From assembly GCA_016787105.1 (NCBI GenBank), contig JAEUVI010000370.1, forward strand, positions 1-9,032: 9,032 nucleotides of DNA. The letters run 5' to 3'. A program made the position numbers and the translations under genes. Positions within the stretch are counted from its first letter, which is position 1. Every line of letters begins with the position of its first letter. The notes beneath the pieces were generated by a model that saw only the letters and a program-made list of their open reading frames with translations, did no database searches and was not told the DNA's origin. This DNA is from Chitinophagaceae bacterium. Its GTDB lineage: Bacteria; Bacteroidota; Bacteroidia; Chitinophagales; Chitinophagaceae. Shown piece after piece: positions 1 to 7,165 of the stretch.

Positions 1-461
1 ATTTGCCGGTTATTCCGATTTTAAAGGATACATCGGCGAAGTTGGTGCTCATTGATAAAAAAGGTAAAATCAAAAAAGGTCTCCCTGTCTCTCACTTCAG
101 CCAGGCGACAATTATGATCGGAGAGGATAAATTTAATATTAATATCGCTGATAACGATATACTGACTTCTTTTGCAAGCTTTACTTACAATACAGTACCA
201 TCGTTTATAGAAAAAGAGAAAAAAGATAAATCATTTTCTATCCGGATAGATCAATACGCTGCTATTACCGTATCTGAACCGATGAGCGAAATGATGAGAA
301 ATATGAATACATTCAGGAAAAACGGAAAGCCAACTGTGAAGGCAAAGCGGGAGCGTAAACGCCTGGAAAAATGGAAGAAAACTGATGAGAAAAAGTTTGA
401 TAAAAAAATAGAAAATAATCCAATTGATCCAATTGACCTCGGTGAGTTTTTATTTAACTGA
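1..461 (+). CDS. C-terminal part of an unrecognised protein (5' end outside the window)
   Basis: The reading frame is open from the left edge and ends at TGA 459-461, so about 152 C-terminal residues are visible and the true start probably lies outside. A TTG at position 3 is in frame but there is no reason to prefer it as a start. The visible part begins with beta-rich, mixed-polarity sequence and ends in a strongly basic, charged stretch (about residues 105-138, many Lys/Arg/Glu) followed by an Asn-Pro-Ile-Asp tail. I see no catalytic motif, membrane span or repeat, and do not recognise the family. It lies 40 bp upstream of the secreted GLPGLI-like gene on the same strand with no visible terminator between them, so the two may be co-transcribed. 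A secreted or envelope protein is possible from that context only. Confidence 0.6.
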   Translation, partial: LPVIPILKDTSAKLVLIDKKGKIKKGLPVSHFSQATIMIGEDKFNINIADNDILTSFASFTYNTVPSFIEKEKKDKSFSIRIDQYAAITVSEPMSEMMRNMNTFRKNGKPTVKAKRERKRLEKWKKTDEKKFDKKIENNPIDPIDLGEFLFN

Positions 462-501
462 GTATTCGTTTTTTAAGATAATTATTTAATTCCTGGCATA
501 A

Positions 502-1209
502 ATGGTAACCTTGCGACTTTTTTTTCTGCTGTTAGTACTTTCCTTTTTTTTATCGAATAGAGTTACAGCACAGGATAGCATTTCTTTTCATCAGCATGAT
601 ACCGTATTAAACCGGAATTTGACAATTTCCTATACTATTGACCTGGTTTCAAAAGAGCGGAATAATGGAATTGGCGAAACTTATAACGGGGGATTGAAAA
701 CTGTTTTTATAAGTGGGAGTAATGCACGGGTAAGACTTGTAAGCCTGATGCGGATTCAAAGCATTTTTTTATTGCCGAAAGCGAACATAAAAGGAGAAGC
801 TGTCATTGTAAAAGAGTCAGGAAAAAATAAATACAAAACGTACCTCTCCGGTAATGACTGGAAAAACTATAACAGTAAATATGATAGCGCGACTTGCCTT
901 TTTACAACAGATAGTATAACTATTCTTGGATATCCTTGCCGCAAAGCGCTGGTTAGTTTACAGGACAACCGATCGATAACTGTTTATTATACTGATAGCT
1001 TGCGTAATCCCATTTTCGGAACTGTTGATCCTGCATTTAAATGTATACCGGGTATAGTGTTGAAATATGAGTACTCTTATAAAAAAGGGACTATTAGTTA
1101 TACGGCTGCTAACATCAGTACAGATAAGATAACTCCGGATGTATTTAAAGTGCCTTCCCAGGGATATGCTATACGTAAGTTCTCGGGTGCTAAATCAGCG
1201 GATGATTGA
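502..1209 (+). CDS. secreted GLPGLI-family-like protein
   Basis: A 235-residue protein with an N-terminal signal peptide: a hydrophobic core at residues 4-18 and a probable cleavage near VTAQ (residues 21-24), so it is exported to the periplasm or outer membrane. The C-terminal half contains ILGYPCRKA (141-149), a strand ending in YYTDS (162-166) and CIPGIVLKYEY (181-191). This order resembles the Bacteroidota GLPGLI family, in which a GY.C.KA motif is followed by the GLPGLI signature. Here the signature is degenerate (IPGIVL), so membership is likely but not certain; DUF4412-type proteins share a similar fold pattern. The function of the family is not known to me. The two Cys residues at 146 and 181 could form a disulfide. 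ATG 502 is chosen because it starts the signal peptide; no Shine-Dalgarno is seen. It is probably co-transcribed with the partial gene 40 bp upstream. Confidence 0.75.
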   Translation: MVTLRLFFLLLVLSFFLSNRVTAQDSISFHQHDTVLNRNLTISYTIDLVSKERNNGIGETYNGGLKTVFISGSNARVRLVSLMRIQSIFLLPKANIKGEAVIVKESGKNKYKTYLSGNDWKNYNSKYDSATCLFTTDSITILGYPCRKALVSLQDNRSITVYYTDSLRNPIFGTVDPAFKCIPGIVLKYEYSYKKGTISYTAANISTDKITPDVFKVPSQGYAIRKFSGAKSADD

Positions 1210-1260
1210 AAAATTAAAAGATTATCTATGGCCGTTAAAAAAGTGCAGAAGCTTAATTCT

Positions 1261-1899
1261 TTATAAGCCTCTCTGATTAACGAGATTAATCAATGAGGCT
1301 GTGTTTTTAAGATTCAGCTTCTTTAAGATGTGATAGCGGTGTACTTCAATTGTCTTCTGGCTTACATCCAGTTGTTCTCCGATTATTTTAGAAGAAAGAC
1401 CTTGCTGTAGCAGCTTTATAATTTCCAATTCGCGTCTTGTAAGAGATTCAATATCTGTTTCGCCTTCCTCTGCATTCAATACATTCAGCGCAATTTTTTC
1501 TTTTATATCGTGGCAAACATATTTATCACCTGCAGCAACTTTAATTATCGCATCTATCATTTCTTCTTTCGAAGAGTTTTTCGTTACATAACCACTCGCG
1601 CCGGTTTGCATCATCCTTTTGGCATAAGCGGGCAATGCATACATCGTTACCGCAATTATTTTTGAATAAGGAGATACTTTTTGTAATTCTTTTGATAAAT
1701 GAAAACCAGTAGTACCCGGCAGGTTTATATCCAATAATACAACTTCAGGGTTTTTGGTTTTTGTAAGTTGAAGTGCTTCATCAGTATCGCCTGTAGAACC
1801 TACAATGCGAAAACGCATATCACTTCCTAATACTGTGGCCCAGACATCTCTGAGAAGCTTGTGATCATCTATTAATAGAATACTTATTTTTTTTAGCAT
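1261..1899 (-). CDS. NarL/FixJ-type response regulator (receiver plus LuxR HTH)
   Basis: A 212-residue, normal-length DNA-binding response regulator. The receiver domain (about 4-120) has the acidic pair D11/D12, the phospho-acceptor D57 in VVLLDINLPG, the switch residue T85 and the conserved K107. After a short linker, the LuxR/GerE helix-turn-helix (about 150-208) starts at LTRRELEIIKLL, with recognition-helix residues around SQKTIEVHRYHILKKL (180-195). By family knowledge, phosphorylation at D57 promotes dimerisation and DNA binding. The neighbouring histidine kinase, upstream on the same strand, is of the HisKA_3 class that pairs with this regulator class, so it is the likely partner. The 290-bp gap and a promoter-like site at 1974-1981 suggest it can also be transcribed alone. 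Its targets are unknown. It converges on the GLPGLI-like gene with only 51 bp between, where I see no clear terminator. Confidence 0.95.
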   Translation of the reverse strand: MLKKISILLIDDHKLLRDVWATVLGSDMRFRIVGSTGDTDEALQLTKTKNPEVVLLDINLPGTTGFHLSKELQKVSPYSKIIAVTMYALPAYAKRMMQTGASGYVTKNSSKEEMIDAIIKVAAGDKYVCHDIKEKIALNVLNAEEGETDIESLTRRELEIIKLLQQGLSSKIIGEQLDVSQKTIEVHRYHILKKLNLKNTASLINLVNQRGL

Positions 1900-1973
1900 A
1901 GCGGTTAAGGGTGTAGAGCTGTGGAGTTAAACAATGAATAACGTTTATATGATAAGGTGGCGATTTGATACCA

Positions 1974-1981
1974 CAAAATTA
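1974..1981 (-). promoter_or_regulatory. possible -7 element for the response regulator gene
   Basis: The reverse strand reads TAATTTTG, an exact match to the Bacteroidota -7 consensus TAnnTTTG, about 75 bp upstream of the regulator ATG. No TTG at the usual 17-23 bp spacing is present (only a TGTTT-like stretch), so the promoter is partial and may need an activator. In AT-rich DNA such an octamer also arises by chance. Confidence 0.35.
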
Positions 1982-2054
1982 ATAATCATTCTGTATTTAA
2001 ACATTCGTTATACCTTTTAAATAATACAATTATTTGCGCAAACGATTTAATTTC

Positions 2055-2068
2055 ATGTTATAAAACAT
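2055..2068. repeat. short inverted repeat in the kinase-regulator gap
   Basis: ATGTT-ATAA-AACAT is a perfect 5-bp dyad with a 4-base centre. It could be a binding site or a small hairpin in the transcript leaving the kinase gene. It is short enough to be chance. Confidence 0.3.
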
Positions 2069-2107
2069 CAATCTAGTCTTGAATAAGTTTCTTGTAATGG
2101 AAAACAC

Positions 2108-2125
2108 TTATGCAAGTCAGCATAA
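2108..2125. repeat. 6-bp inverted repeat in the kinase-regulator gap
   Basis: TTATGC-AAGTCA-GCATAA is a perfect 6-bp dyad with a 6-base centre, about 65 bp downstream of the kinase stop. On the reverse strand it is followed by GTGTTTT, so a weak terminator for the kinase transcript is one reading; a dimeric regulator site, perhaps autoregulatory, is another. Confidence 0.35.
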
Positions 2126-2189
2126 TCATCGTACCTTTTGTTTGATCATTTTTAAAAGAATAAGAAACACTAATCAGAAATAAATTTTT

Positions 2190-3701
2190 TTATAAAATAG
2201 GGATACGAATAATGAGTTTGCATCCTTCCCCAATTTTTGTTTCTAGTTCAGCATTGCCATTATAAAATTTTGTGCGTTCATATATATTTGAAAGCCCGAT
2301 ACCACGTCTTGTTTCCAATGCATTAAATCCTTTTCCATTGTCTTTTATCACCAATTCAACCGTATCAGCATTACCCCGCAGAAAAATACACGCTTTGTCC
2401 GCTGCACTATGGGTAATAATATTTTTGAGTTGTTCCTGTATTATCCTGAAGATAACCACTTTTTTCCCATCACTAAGACTATCGGCCACACTATCGTGAG
2501 TGAATGTGATTTGAATACCGGATGAAGCCTGTAGGTCGGTAATCATTTTTTGAAGGCTTGCTGTTAATTCTTTTTCTTTGAATTGTGTTGTTACCAGTTC
2601 TTTGGAGAGTTTTCTTATCTCTTCAATAGCCATAACCAGGTAATGTATACTTTTTCCCTTTGCCTGCTTTTGCTGATCGTTTAGCGGATTAAACATATCA
2701 ACAAACAATTTTGCAGTAGAAATTATCTGGTTAATATTATCATGAAGTTCGTAACCTATCCTGGCCCTTTCTATTTCCTGCACACGTATCACTGTTTCAG
2801 ATAGTTCTTTTTGTCTTCTTAGCGTATCGTTATTCAACTGGCTTTGTAATGAATCTATTTCGGCAACATCATGCAATGAGCCTATCATTTTTACCGGCCG
2901 GCCATTTTCATATACGACATATCCGTGGTCGTGAATAAATTTATATTCGCCGTCGGCACATTGAAACCGGTACTCATCTTCCCAGAATAGCAGTTGTTTA
3001 TCAATTGCTTCATTTACGCGATTATTAACCCGCTCTCTATCTTCCGGGTGAATTCGCCGGAACCACCAATCCAGCCCATCTGTCTCGTTAACAGGATAGC
3101 CGATCATTTTCATTAGCGTGTCATTGCGGAATATATGACCGCTTTGCATATTCCATTCCCAGATTGCATCTGTACCTGCAAGCCTGAGCAACAACAATTG
3201 TTTATTGATATCTGAATTTTTGCTCAGATTAATCTTTTTGGAGATATGGAAAGCCTGCCCGCCAATCATAAACTTTCCATCAATTCCTTTTACCGGAAAA
3301 AGATTTACCTGGAATGTAATGTTTGAACCATCGGCGAGTTTTACCTGCTGTATCGTGTCTATGGGATTGAGGGTGTTTAATACCTGCACATGCTTTTCAT
3401 ACAGTCCATCAATAACTTTCAACGGTAAAATAGCCGGTACTTTATTATTAATAGCATCATCCGAAAGGTTGAAGTATTTTTTGAATGACGTATTCGCCCA
3501 AACAAGATCTTCGTTTTCATCGATAATCCAGCCGAGCGACTGGCTGTCATTCATAAATGATGCTGCCAGGAATTTGTCGGGATTAAAAGATAAAATGGTG
3601 GCGGTAGCATAACTTGTATTTGCAATATGCGATACGGTCAAATCGGTACTTGTTATCGCATTTTCTTTCTGTGGTAAGGCTTTTTTATTGCTGATCTTCA
3701 T
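2190..3701 (-). CDS. soluble PAS-PAS sensor histidine kinase (HisKA_3 / NarX-DegS class)
   Basis: Counting from the ATG at 3701 the protein has 503 residues and no membrane span, so it probably senses a cytoplasmic signal. Two PAS-like domains come first (about 50-160, and about 170-285 of the PAS_3 type with WRRIHPEDRE-like sequence around 212-223). A helical linker leads to the dimerisation box ERARIGYELHDNINQ (311-325) with phospho-acceptor H320. The D321-xxx-Q325 arrangement is the motif linked in this class to phosphatase activity, so the kinase is predicted to be bifunctional. The HATPase domain (about 415-503) has an N box around RIIQEQLKNIITHS, a G1 box DNGKGF (454-459) and a G2 box RGIGLSNI. 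The frame extends upstream to an ATG at 3821, but those 40 extra residues look non-coding and a promoter-like site lies inside them. The likely partner is the regulator gene downstream. The signal is unknown. Confidence 0.93.
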   Translation of the reverse strand: MKISNKKALPQKENAITSTDLTVSHIANTSYATATILSFNPDKFLAASFMNDSQSLGWIIDENEDLVWANTSFKKYFNLSDDAINNKVPAILPLKVIDGLYEKHVQVLNTLNPIDTIQQVKLADGSNITFQVNLFPVKGIDGKFMIGGQAFHISKKINLSKNSDINKQLLLLRLAGTDAIWEWNMQSGHIFRNDTLMKMIGYPVNETDGLDWWFRRIHPEDRERVNNRVNEAIDKQLLFWEDEYRFQCADGEYKFIHDHGYVVYENGRPVKMIGSLHDVAEIDSLQSQLNNDTLRRQKELSETVIRVQEIERARIGYELHDNINQIISTAKLFVDMFNPLNDQQKQAKGKSIHYLVMAIEEIRKLSKELVTTQFKEKELTASLQKMITDLQASSGIQITFTHDSVADSLSDGKKVVIFRIIQEQLKNIITHSAADKACIFLRGNADTVELVIKDNGKGFNALETRRGIGLSNIYERTKFYNGNAELETKIGEGCKLIIRIPIL

Positions 3702-3741
3702 TAGTACTACTGAATTTTCAAGTCCTGCTGATACAGTAAAA

Positions 3742-3772
3742 TAAAAGTAGTAAGTGATCTTCGCTGGTACAA
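3742..3772 (-). promoter_or_regulatory. possible promoter of the histidine kinase gene
   Basis: The reverse strand has TTG (3770-3772), a 20-bp spacer and TACTTTTA (3742-3749), one base from the Bacteroidota TAnnTTTG element. Transcription would begin roughly 35 bases upstream of the ATG at 3701 and downstream of the alternative ATG at 3821, which favours the shorter protein. This is a motif match only. Confidence 0.4.
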
Positions 3773-3917
3773 TAGACGTAAACCAATAGTTTAAGTCATG
3801 GTAAGCACTACATGAAAACACTTAGTAATCAAGAAAAATTGAAGTGTCTGGGATAACAATCAAAAACAAATAGCAGATTTTATATCCATTACTGGGTGAG
3901 GGTTATTTAAAAAGATC

Positions 3918-3939
3918 AAAAAAACCAGCACAAGGCTGG
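3918..3939 (-). terminator. intrinsic terminator of the tRNA-Gln gene
   Basis: On the reverse strand CCAGC (3935-3939), a 5-base loop and GCTGG (3925-3929) form a GC-rich 5-bp stem followed directly by seven T. It starts 12 bases after the tRNA 3' end and ends the tRNA transcript before the kinase gene. Confidence 0.85.
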
Positions 3940-3951
3940 CTTTCTCTTTTG

Positions 3952-4022
3952 TTGACCCATATGGATTCGAACCATAAATGACTGAACCAAAATCAGTAGT
4001 GTTACCATTACACCATGGGTCA
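3952..4022 (-). tRNA. tRNA-Gln (anticodon TTG)
   Basis: 71 nt that fold into a full cloverleaf: acceptor TGACCCA/TGGGTCA (7 bp), D arm GTG/CAC with loop TAATGGTAA, anticodon stem ACTGA/TCAGT with loop TTTTGGT (anticodon TTG at 3988-3990), a 4-base variable region, and T arm TATGG/CCATA with loop TTCGAAT. The first pair U1-A72 is typical of glutamine tRNAs. The base at position 73 is A, and a 3' CCA is not encoded (CAA follows), so CCA must be added after transcription. It has its own promoter and terminator and so appears to be a single-gene unit. No integrase or repeated tRNA 3' end is seen nearby, so there is no sign of an inserted element. Confidence 0.96.
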
Positions 4023-4063
4023 ATCTCACCCTTTGTCCGGTATTAGAACCGTTTTTGGGAGTG

Positions 4064-4094
4064 CAAAAATAGGGTTGTCAGGCTTCAGAACCAA
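4064..4094 (-). promoter_or_regulatory. promoter of the tRNA-Gln gene
   Basis: The reverse strand has TTG (4092-4094), a 20-bp spacer and TATTTTTG (4064-4071), an exact match to the Bacteroidota -33/-7 consensus TTG and TAnnTTTG. It lies 42 bp upstream of the mature tRNA 5' end, and is the best promoter match in the window. Confidence 0.7.
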
Positions 4095-4165
4095 GATTAT
4101 TTTCAAAGATTTGTGAAGCTGTGAAAAACCCATAGAGCATTCATTCTCACGTATTATGGATAAAA

Positions 4166-6814
4166 CTATGCCTGCGTACCTGCATATCGGGGTTCCTGTT
4201 TTTCATCCCTTTCTTTCAATTCTTTGAGTTTATTCAATGCCCCGGCGACCACATCGCACATGATGGTATAGAGAGCGCCTTGCCTGGAATTCGCATAGAT
4301 ATATTCCAGTGCTTCATTTTCGTTGGCAATAGTTATGGTTGGAATGGCAGGATTTACCCTGTTAATACCTTCTTTTAATAAATCAATTATTTCTTCCGCG
4401 GTCCTGCCACGCAGGTTTTTGTCACAACGGATTATTATCTCATCAAAATAGTTCGCGGATATTTCCCCTAACTCACGGATATCTTCATCCCGGCGATCAC
4501 CTGTGCCAGATATCACTCCGATACGTGTGCGATAATCCAGCTTGCTTACAAAATCGCAAAGCAATTTCAAACCATGCGGATTGTGCGCAAAATCGGCAAG
4601 CACAGTGAAATTTTTAAAGTGGAAGAAATTTAATCGCCCCGGTGTTTGAGAAGATGATGGAACAAAGGATGCCAATGCAGAGCGGATATCTTCAATCGTA
4701 ATATCCCGGAAAAGATAGGTTGCAAGAACAGACGGGAGACAGTTTGCGATATTATGCGTGGCCTTTCCTTCAAAAGTTAGCGGTATATCTTTCACATTCA
4801 TAACCCTTATTTTCCAGTTTCCTTTTAATATGCTGATAAACCCATTTTCAAAAACTGTGGCAAGGCCACCTTCGCTGCAATGTTCTTTTATCCTTGGATT
4901 GTTTTCATCCATGCTGAAGAGGGCTACATTACATTCCAAATCTTTTTTCATAGCATATACCAAATCATCATCTGCATTCAGTACGGCATAGCCATGGGGA
5001 AAAACAGTTTCAGGCACCACTGCTTTTACTTTTGCCATTTGTTCTACATTATTAATGCCTCCGAGGCCGATATGATCAGCCGCAACGTTTGTTACTACTG
5101 CCACTTCGCAATTCTGAAAAGCTAGCCCCGATTTTAATATTCCACCTCTTGCACATTCCAGCACTGCGAAATCTACTGTAGGATCTTTTAATACAAACGC
5201 GGAACTGATAGGCCCGGTACAATCACCTTTCATCATCAATTGGTTTTGTATATATACACCATCACTGGTTGTATACCCAACTTTTTTACCGGCACTCTTG
5301 GCAATATGTGCTGTTAATCGTGTAGTGGTGGTTTTACCGTTTGTGCCGGTAATAGCAATGATAGGAATGCGGCCGATGCTTCCTTTAGGAAAAAGCATAT
5401 CAACAACAGGTTCTGCTGCATTTCGTGCAAGTCCTACTGCAGGCTCAATATGCATACGGAAACCAGGTGCGGCATTTACTTCGAGTATTGCGCCGCCATT
5501 GTCAGCTACCGGCGTTCTTAAATCGGTAGCCATTATATCAATACCACAAATATCAAGGCCAATAATACGGGCGATGCGCTCAAACATAAACACATTGGCA
5601 GGATGTACTTCATCTGTTACATCTGTAGATGTGCCACCGGTAGAAAGATTGGCGGTAGGTTTTAATAGAACCAATTCACCTTTTGCAGGAACGGTTTCTA
5701 AAGTATATCCCAGGTCATTCAGCATCTTCCATGTGAAATTGTCAATGGTAATTTGTGTCAGCACTTTTTCGTGACCATATCCGCGGCGTGGATCTTTATT
5801 TGTTTCATCTATCAGCCATTGTATGGTATGCTCACCATCACCCACAACCGAAGCGGGCGTGCGCAATGCTGCACAAATAAATTTATAATTAATGACCAAC
5901 GCCCGGAAATCAAAACCTGTAATGAATTTTTCAACGATTACATTTCTGCCATATTGTTTGGCTGCTTCCAGCGCTTTTACTGCAACTTCCCATGTAGTGA
6001 TATTGGTAGTATTTCCCTTTCCGTGATTACCATCAATTGGTTTTATTACCAATGGATAGCCATACCGTTCTATGGCATCTTTCAATCCTTCTTCGCTGCG
6101 AATAACTGTTCCTCTTGGAACCGGTACTTCCGCAGCTTCCAGCAATGCTTTTGTTTCTTCTTTATCACAGGCAATGTCAACGGCGATATTTGAAGTAGTT
6201 GATGCGATTGTTGCCCGGATACGTTTCTGATGTATGCCATAGCCGAGTTGTACAAGGCTTTGTTTGTTGAGCCGGATATATGGAATGCCTCTCTTTGCTG
6301 CTTCTTCCACAATACAACCTGTAGAAGGGCCGAGCCTTGTGTCTTCGCGTATTTCACGCATCTGTTGAATATCTTCCTCGAGGTTGTATTCTTTTCCTTC
6401 TATCAATGCCTGTGCAATGCGAAAGGCAGCTTTTGCGGCATATACACCCGCATCTTCTTCCATATAGCTAAATATCACATAATAAACACCCGCTTTTTCA
6501 CCGGCACCTCTTGTACGGCCAAAGCCGGTATCCATGCCGGCGAGGGTTTGTATTTCCAAAGCAATATGTTCTATCACATGGCCCATCCATGTACCTGCAT
6601 CCACACGGGAAAAAAAACCACCGGGTACTCCTTCGCTGCAGCGATGTTCATACAATGAAGGAATGAGTTTTTCAAGTCGTTCACGAAAACCAGGAATTTT
6701 GTTGGTAGGCTGCTCTTCCATTTCTTCCAGGTCGAGTTTCATTTGTATCAGTTTTGGCCGGCGCACACTCCAGTAATTCGGCCCCCTCAGTACTTTTATT
6801 TCCAGTATTTGCAT
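4166..6814 (-). CDS. cphA: cyanophycin synthetase
   Basis: This 882-residue protein matches the usual length of CphA, the cytoplasmic enzyme that uses ATP to build cyanophycin, a poly-Asp backbone with Arg on each side chain. Three regions are visible. The N domain (about 1-160) carries GTWMGHVIEH with an H79xxE82-H83 motif, as in CphAs whose N domain is reported to cut polymer to make primers. The ATP-grasp domain (about 215-475, for Asp addition) has K258, the glycine loop GNHGKG (262-267) and metal-site residues E445 and N447 in ILEVNAAPG. The Mur-ligase-like part (about 484-870, for Arg addition) has the P-loop GTNGKTTTT (490-498), HN..N (687-691), DFAHNP (741-746) and SGTGDRRDED (769-778). 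No key residue appears missing. ATG 6814 starts the conserved MQILEIKVLRGPNYWS sequence. No cyanophycinase or isoaspartyl dipeptidase gene adjoins it here. No clear terminator precedes the tRNA-Gln promoter. Confidence 0.97.
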   Translation of the reverse strand: MQILEIKVLRGPNYWSVRRPKLIQMKLDLEEMEEQPTNKIPGFRERLEKLIPSLYEHRCSEGVPGGFFSRVDAGTWMGHVIEHIALEIQTLAGMDTGFGRTRGAGEKAGVYYVIFSYMEEDAGVYAAKAAFRIAQALIEGKEYNLEEDIQQMREIREDTRLGPSTGCIVEEAAKRGIPYIRLNKQSLVQLGYGIHQKRIRATIASTTSNIAVDIACDKEETKALLEAAEVPVPRGTVIRSEEGLKDAIERYGYPLVIKPIDGNHGKGNTTNITTWEVAVKALEAAKQYGRNVIVEKFITGFDFRALVINYKFICAALRTPASVVGDGEHTIQWLIDETNKDPRRGYGHEKVLTQITIDNFTWKMLNDLGYTLETVPAKGELVLLKPTANLSTGGTSTDVTDEVHPANVFMFERIARIIGLDICGIDIMATDLRTPVADNGGAILEVNAAPGFRMHIEPAVGLARNAAEPVVDMLFPKGSIGRIPIIAITGTNGKTTTTRLTAHIAKSAGKKVGYTTSDGVYIQNQLMMKGDCTGPISSAFVLKDPTVDFAVLECARGGILKSGLAFQNCEVAVVTNVAADHIGLGGINNVEQMAKVKAVVPETVFPHGYAVLNADDDLVYAMKKDLECNVALFSMDENNPRIKEHCSEGGLATVFENGFISILKGNWKIRVMNVKDIPLTFEGKATHNIANCLPSVLATYLFRDITIEDIRSALASFVPSSSQTPGRLNFFHFKNFTVLADFAHNPHGLKLLCDFVSKLDYRTRIGVISGTGDRRDEDIRELGEISANYFDEIIIRCDKNLRGRTAEEIIDLLKEGINRVNPAIPTITIANENEALEYIYANSRQGALYTIMCDVVAGALNKLKELKERDEKQEPRYAGTQA

Positions 6815-6833
6815 AGCAGTATAGTTGAGTATT

Positions 6834-6863
6834 CAAATTAACGGATTTCCACCTGTCCGCCAA
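6834..6863 (-). promoter_or_regulatory. possible promoter of cphA
   Basis: The reverse strand has TTG (6861-6863), a 19-bp spacer and TTAATTTG (6834-6841), one base from TAnnTTTG. The -7 element lies 20 bp from the ATG, giving a short leader and suggesting that cphA is transcribed as a single gene. Motif match only. Confidence 0.45.
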
Positions 6864-6953
6864 TTTCTTTCGGATGGTGATTGAGTTATGAAAAATAGCT
6901 GCCGGGCTGAAGAATTTCTATTTGGCTTTTGTTGTATTTCTTCCAAAAAGGTA

Positions 6954-6972
6954 CCGCTTGTTATTTGAGCGG
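6954..6972. repeat. CCGCT/AGCGG inverted repeat
   Basis: A perfect 5-bp GC-rich dyad with a 9-base centre, about 140 bp upstream of the cphA start. T-rich sequence follows a few bases away on both strands, so a weak hairpin terminator or a regulator site are both possible. It overlaps the TTG of a right-reading promoter-like sequence. Confidence 0.35.
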
Positions 6973-6996
6973 GCTATCTTTTTGGATTTTATTTTG
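6965..6996 (+). promoter_or_regulatory. possible right-reading promoter between cphA and the small ORF
   Basis: TTG (6965-6967), a 21-bp spacer and TTATTTTG (6989-6996), one base from TAnnTTTG and with the same second-base difference as the proposed cphA promoter. It would start transcription just before the ATG at 7023. Motif match only, in AT-rich DNA. Confidence 0.3.
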
Positions 6997-7022
6997 AGTT
7001 ATTTATCTTTCTGCATAGCACA

Positions 7023-7157
7023 ATGCAAAAGAGATTTTTTTATTATAAATTAAGTTGTGGAGAGGATGCGGTATATGATGCTGTAAAACGGTTGAAGGGT
7101 AAAGGGAAAGATATTTTATTAATAACCCCAAACCGGGTTTTAAGAATTTTTTTTTAA
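7023..7157 (+). CDS. possible small protein of 44 residues
   Basis: ATG 7023 to TAA 7155-7157 encodes a basic, mixed-composition peptide: FFYYKLSCGEDAVYDAVKRL near the start, then a KGKGKDILL segment and a C-terminal RVLRIFF. The middle could form an amphipathic helix followed by a strand, and the composition looks more protein-like than the surrounding AT-rich DNA. A promoter-like sequence ends 26 bp upstream. There is no Shine-Dalgarno, as elsewhere in the window. I do not recognise a family. It could equally be the start of a decayed longer gene, or chance. The run of nine T at its end makes a frameshift relative to an ancestral longer frame conceivable. Confidence 0.25.
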   Translation: MQKRFFYYKLSCGEDAVYDAVKRLKGKGKDILLITPNRVLRIFF

Positions 7158-7165
7158 AGTAGGGA

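Noticed and set aside
1210..1260. Terminator between the convergent GLPGLI-like and regulator genes
   Set aside because: Only 4-bp pairings such as GCTT/AAGC are found; no convincing hairpin with a T run.
3702..3821. N-terminal extension of the histidine kinase to ATG 3821
   Set aside because: The extra residues look non-coding and contain a promoter-like sequence; ATG 3701 fits better.
3952..4022. tRNA-Gln as an attachment site for an integrated element
   Set aside because: No integrase, no direct repeat of the tRNA 3' end and no compositional break is seen beside it.
4758..6776. Several + strand frames of 77-158 codons across the cphA gene
   Set aside because: They lie antisense to conserved cphA motifs and have Cys/Phe/Ser-rich translations typical of shadow frames.
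7124..7155. AACCC/GGGTT hairpin plus nine T as an intrinsic terminator
   Set aside because: The stem is only 5 bp and seven bases separate it from the T run, so it does not fit a standard terminator.
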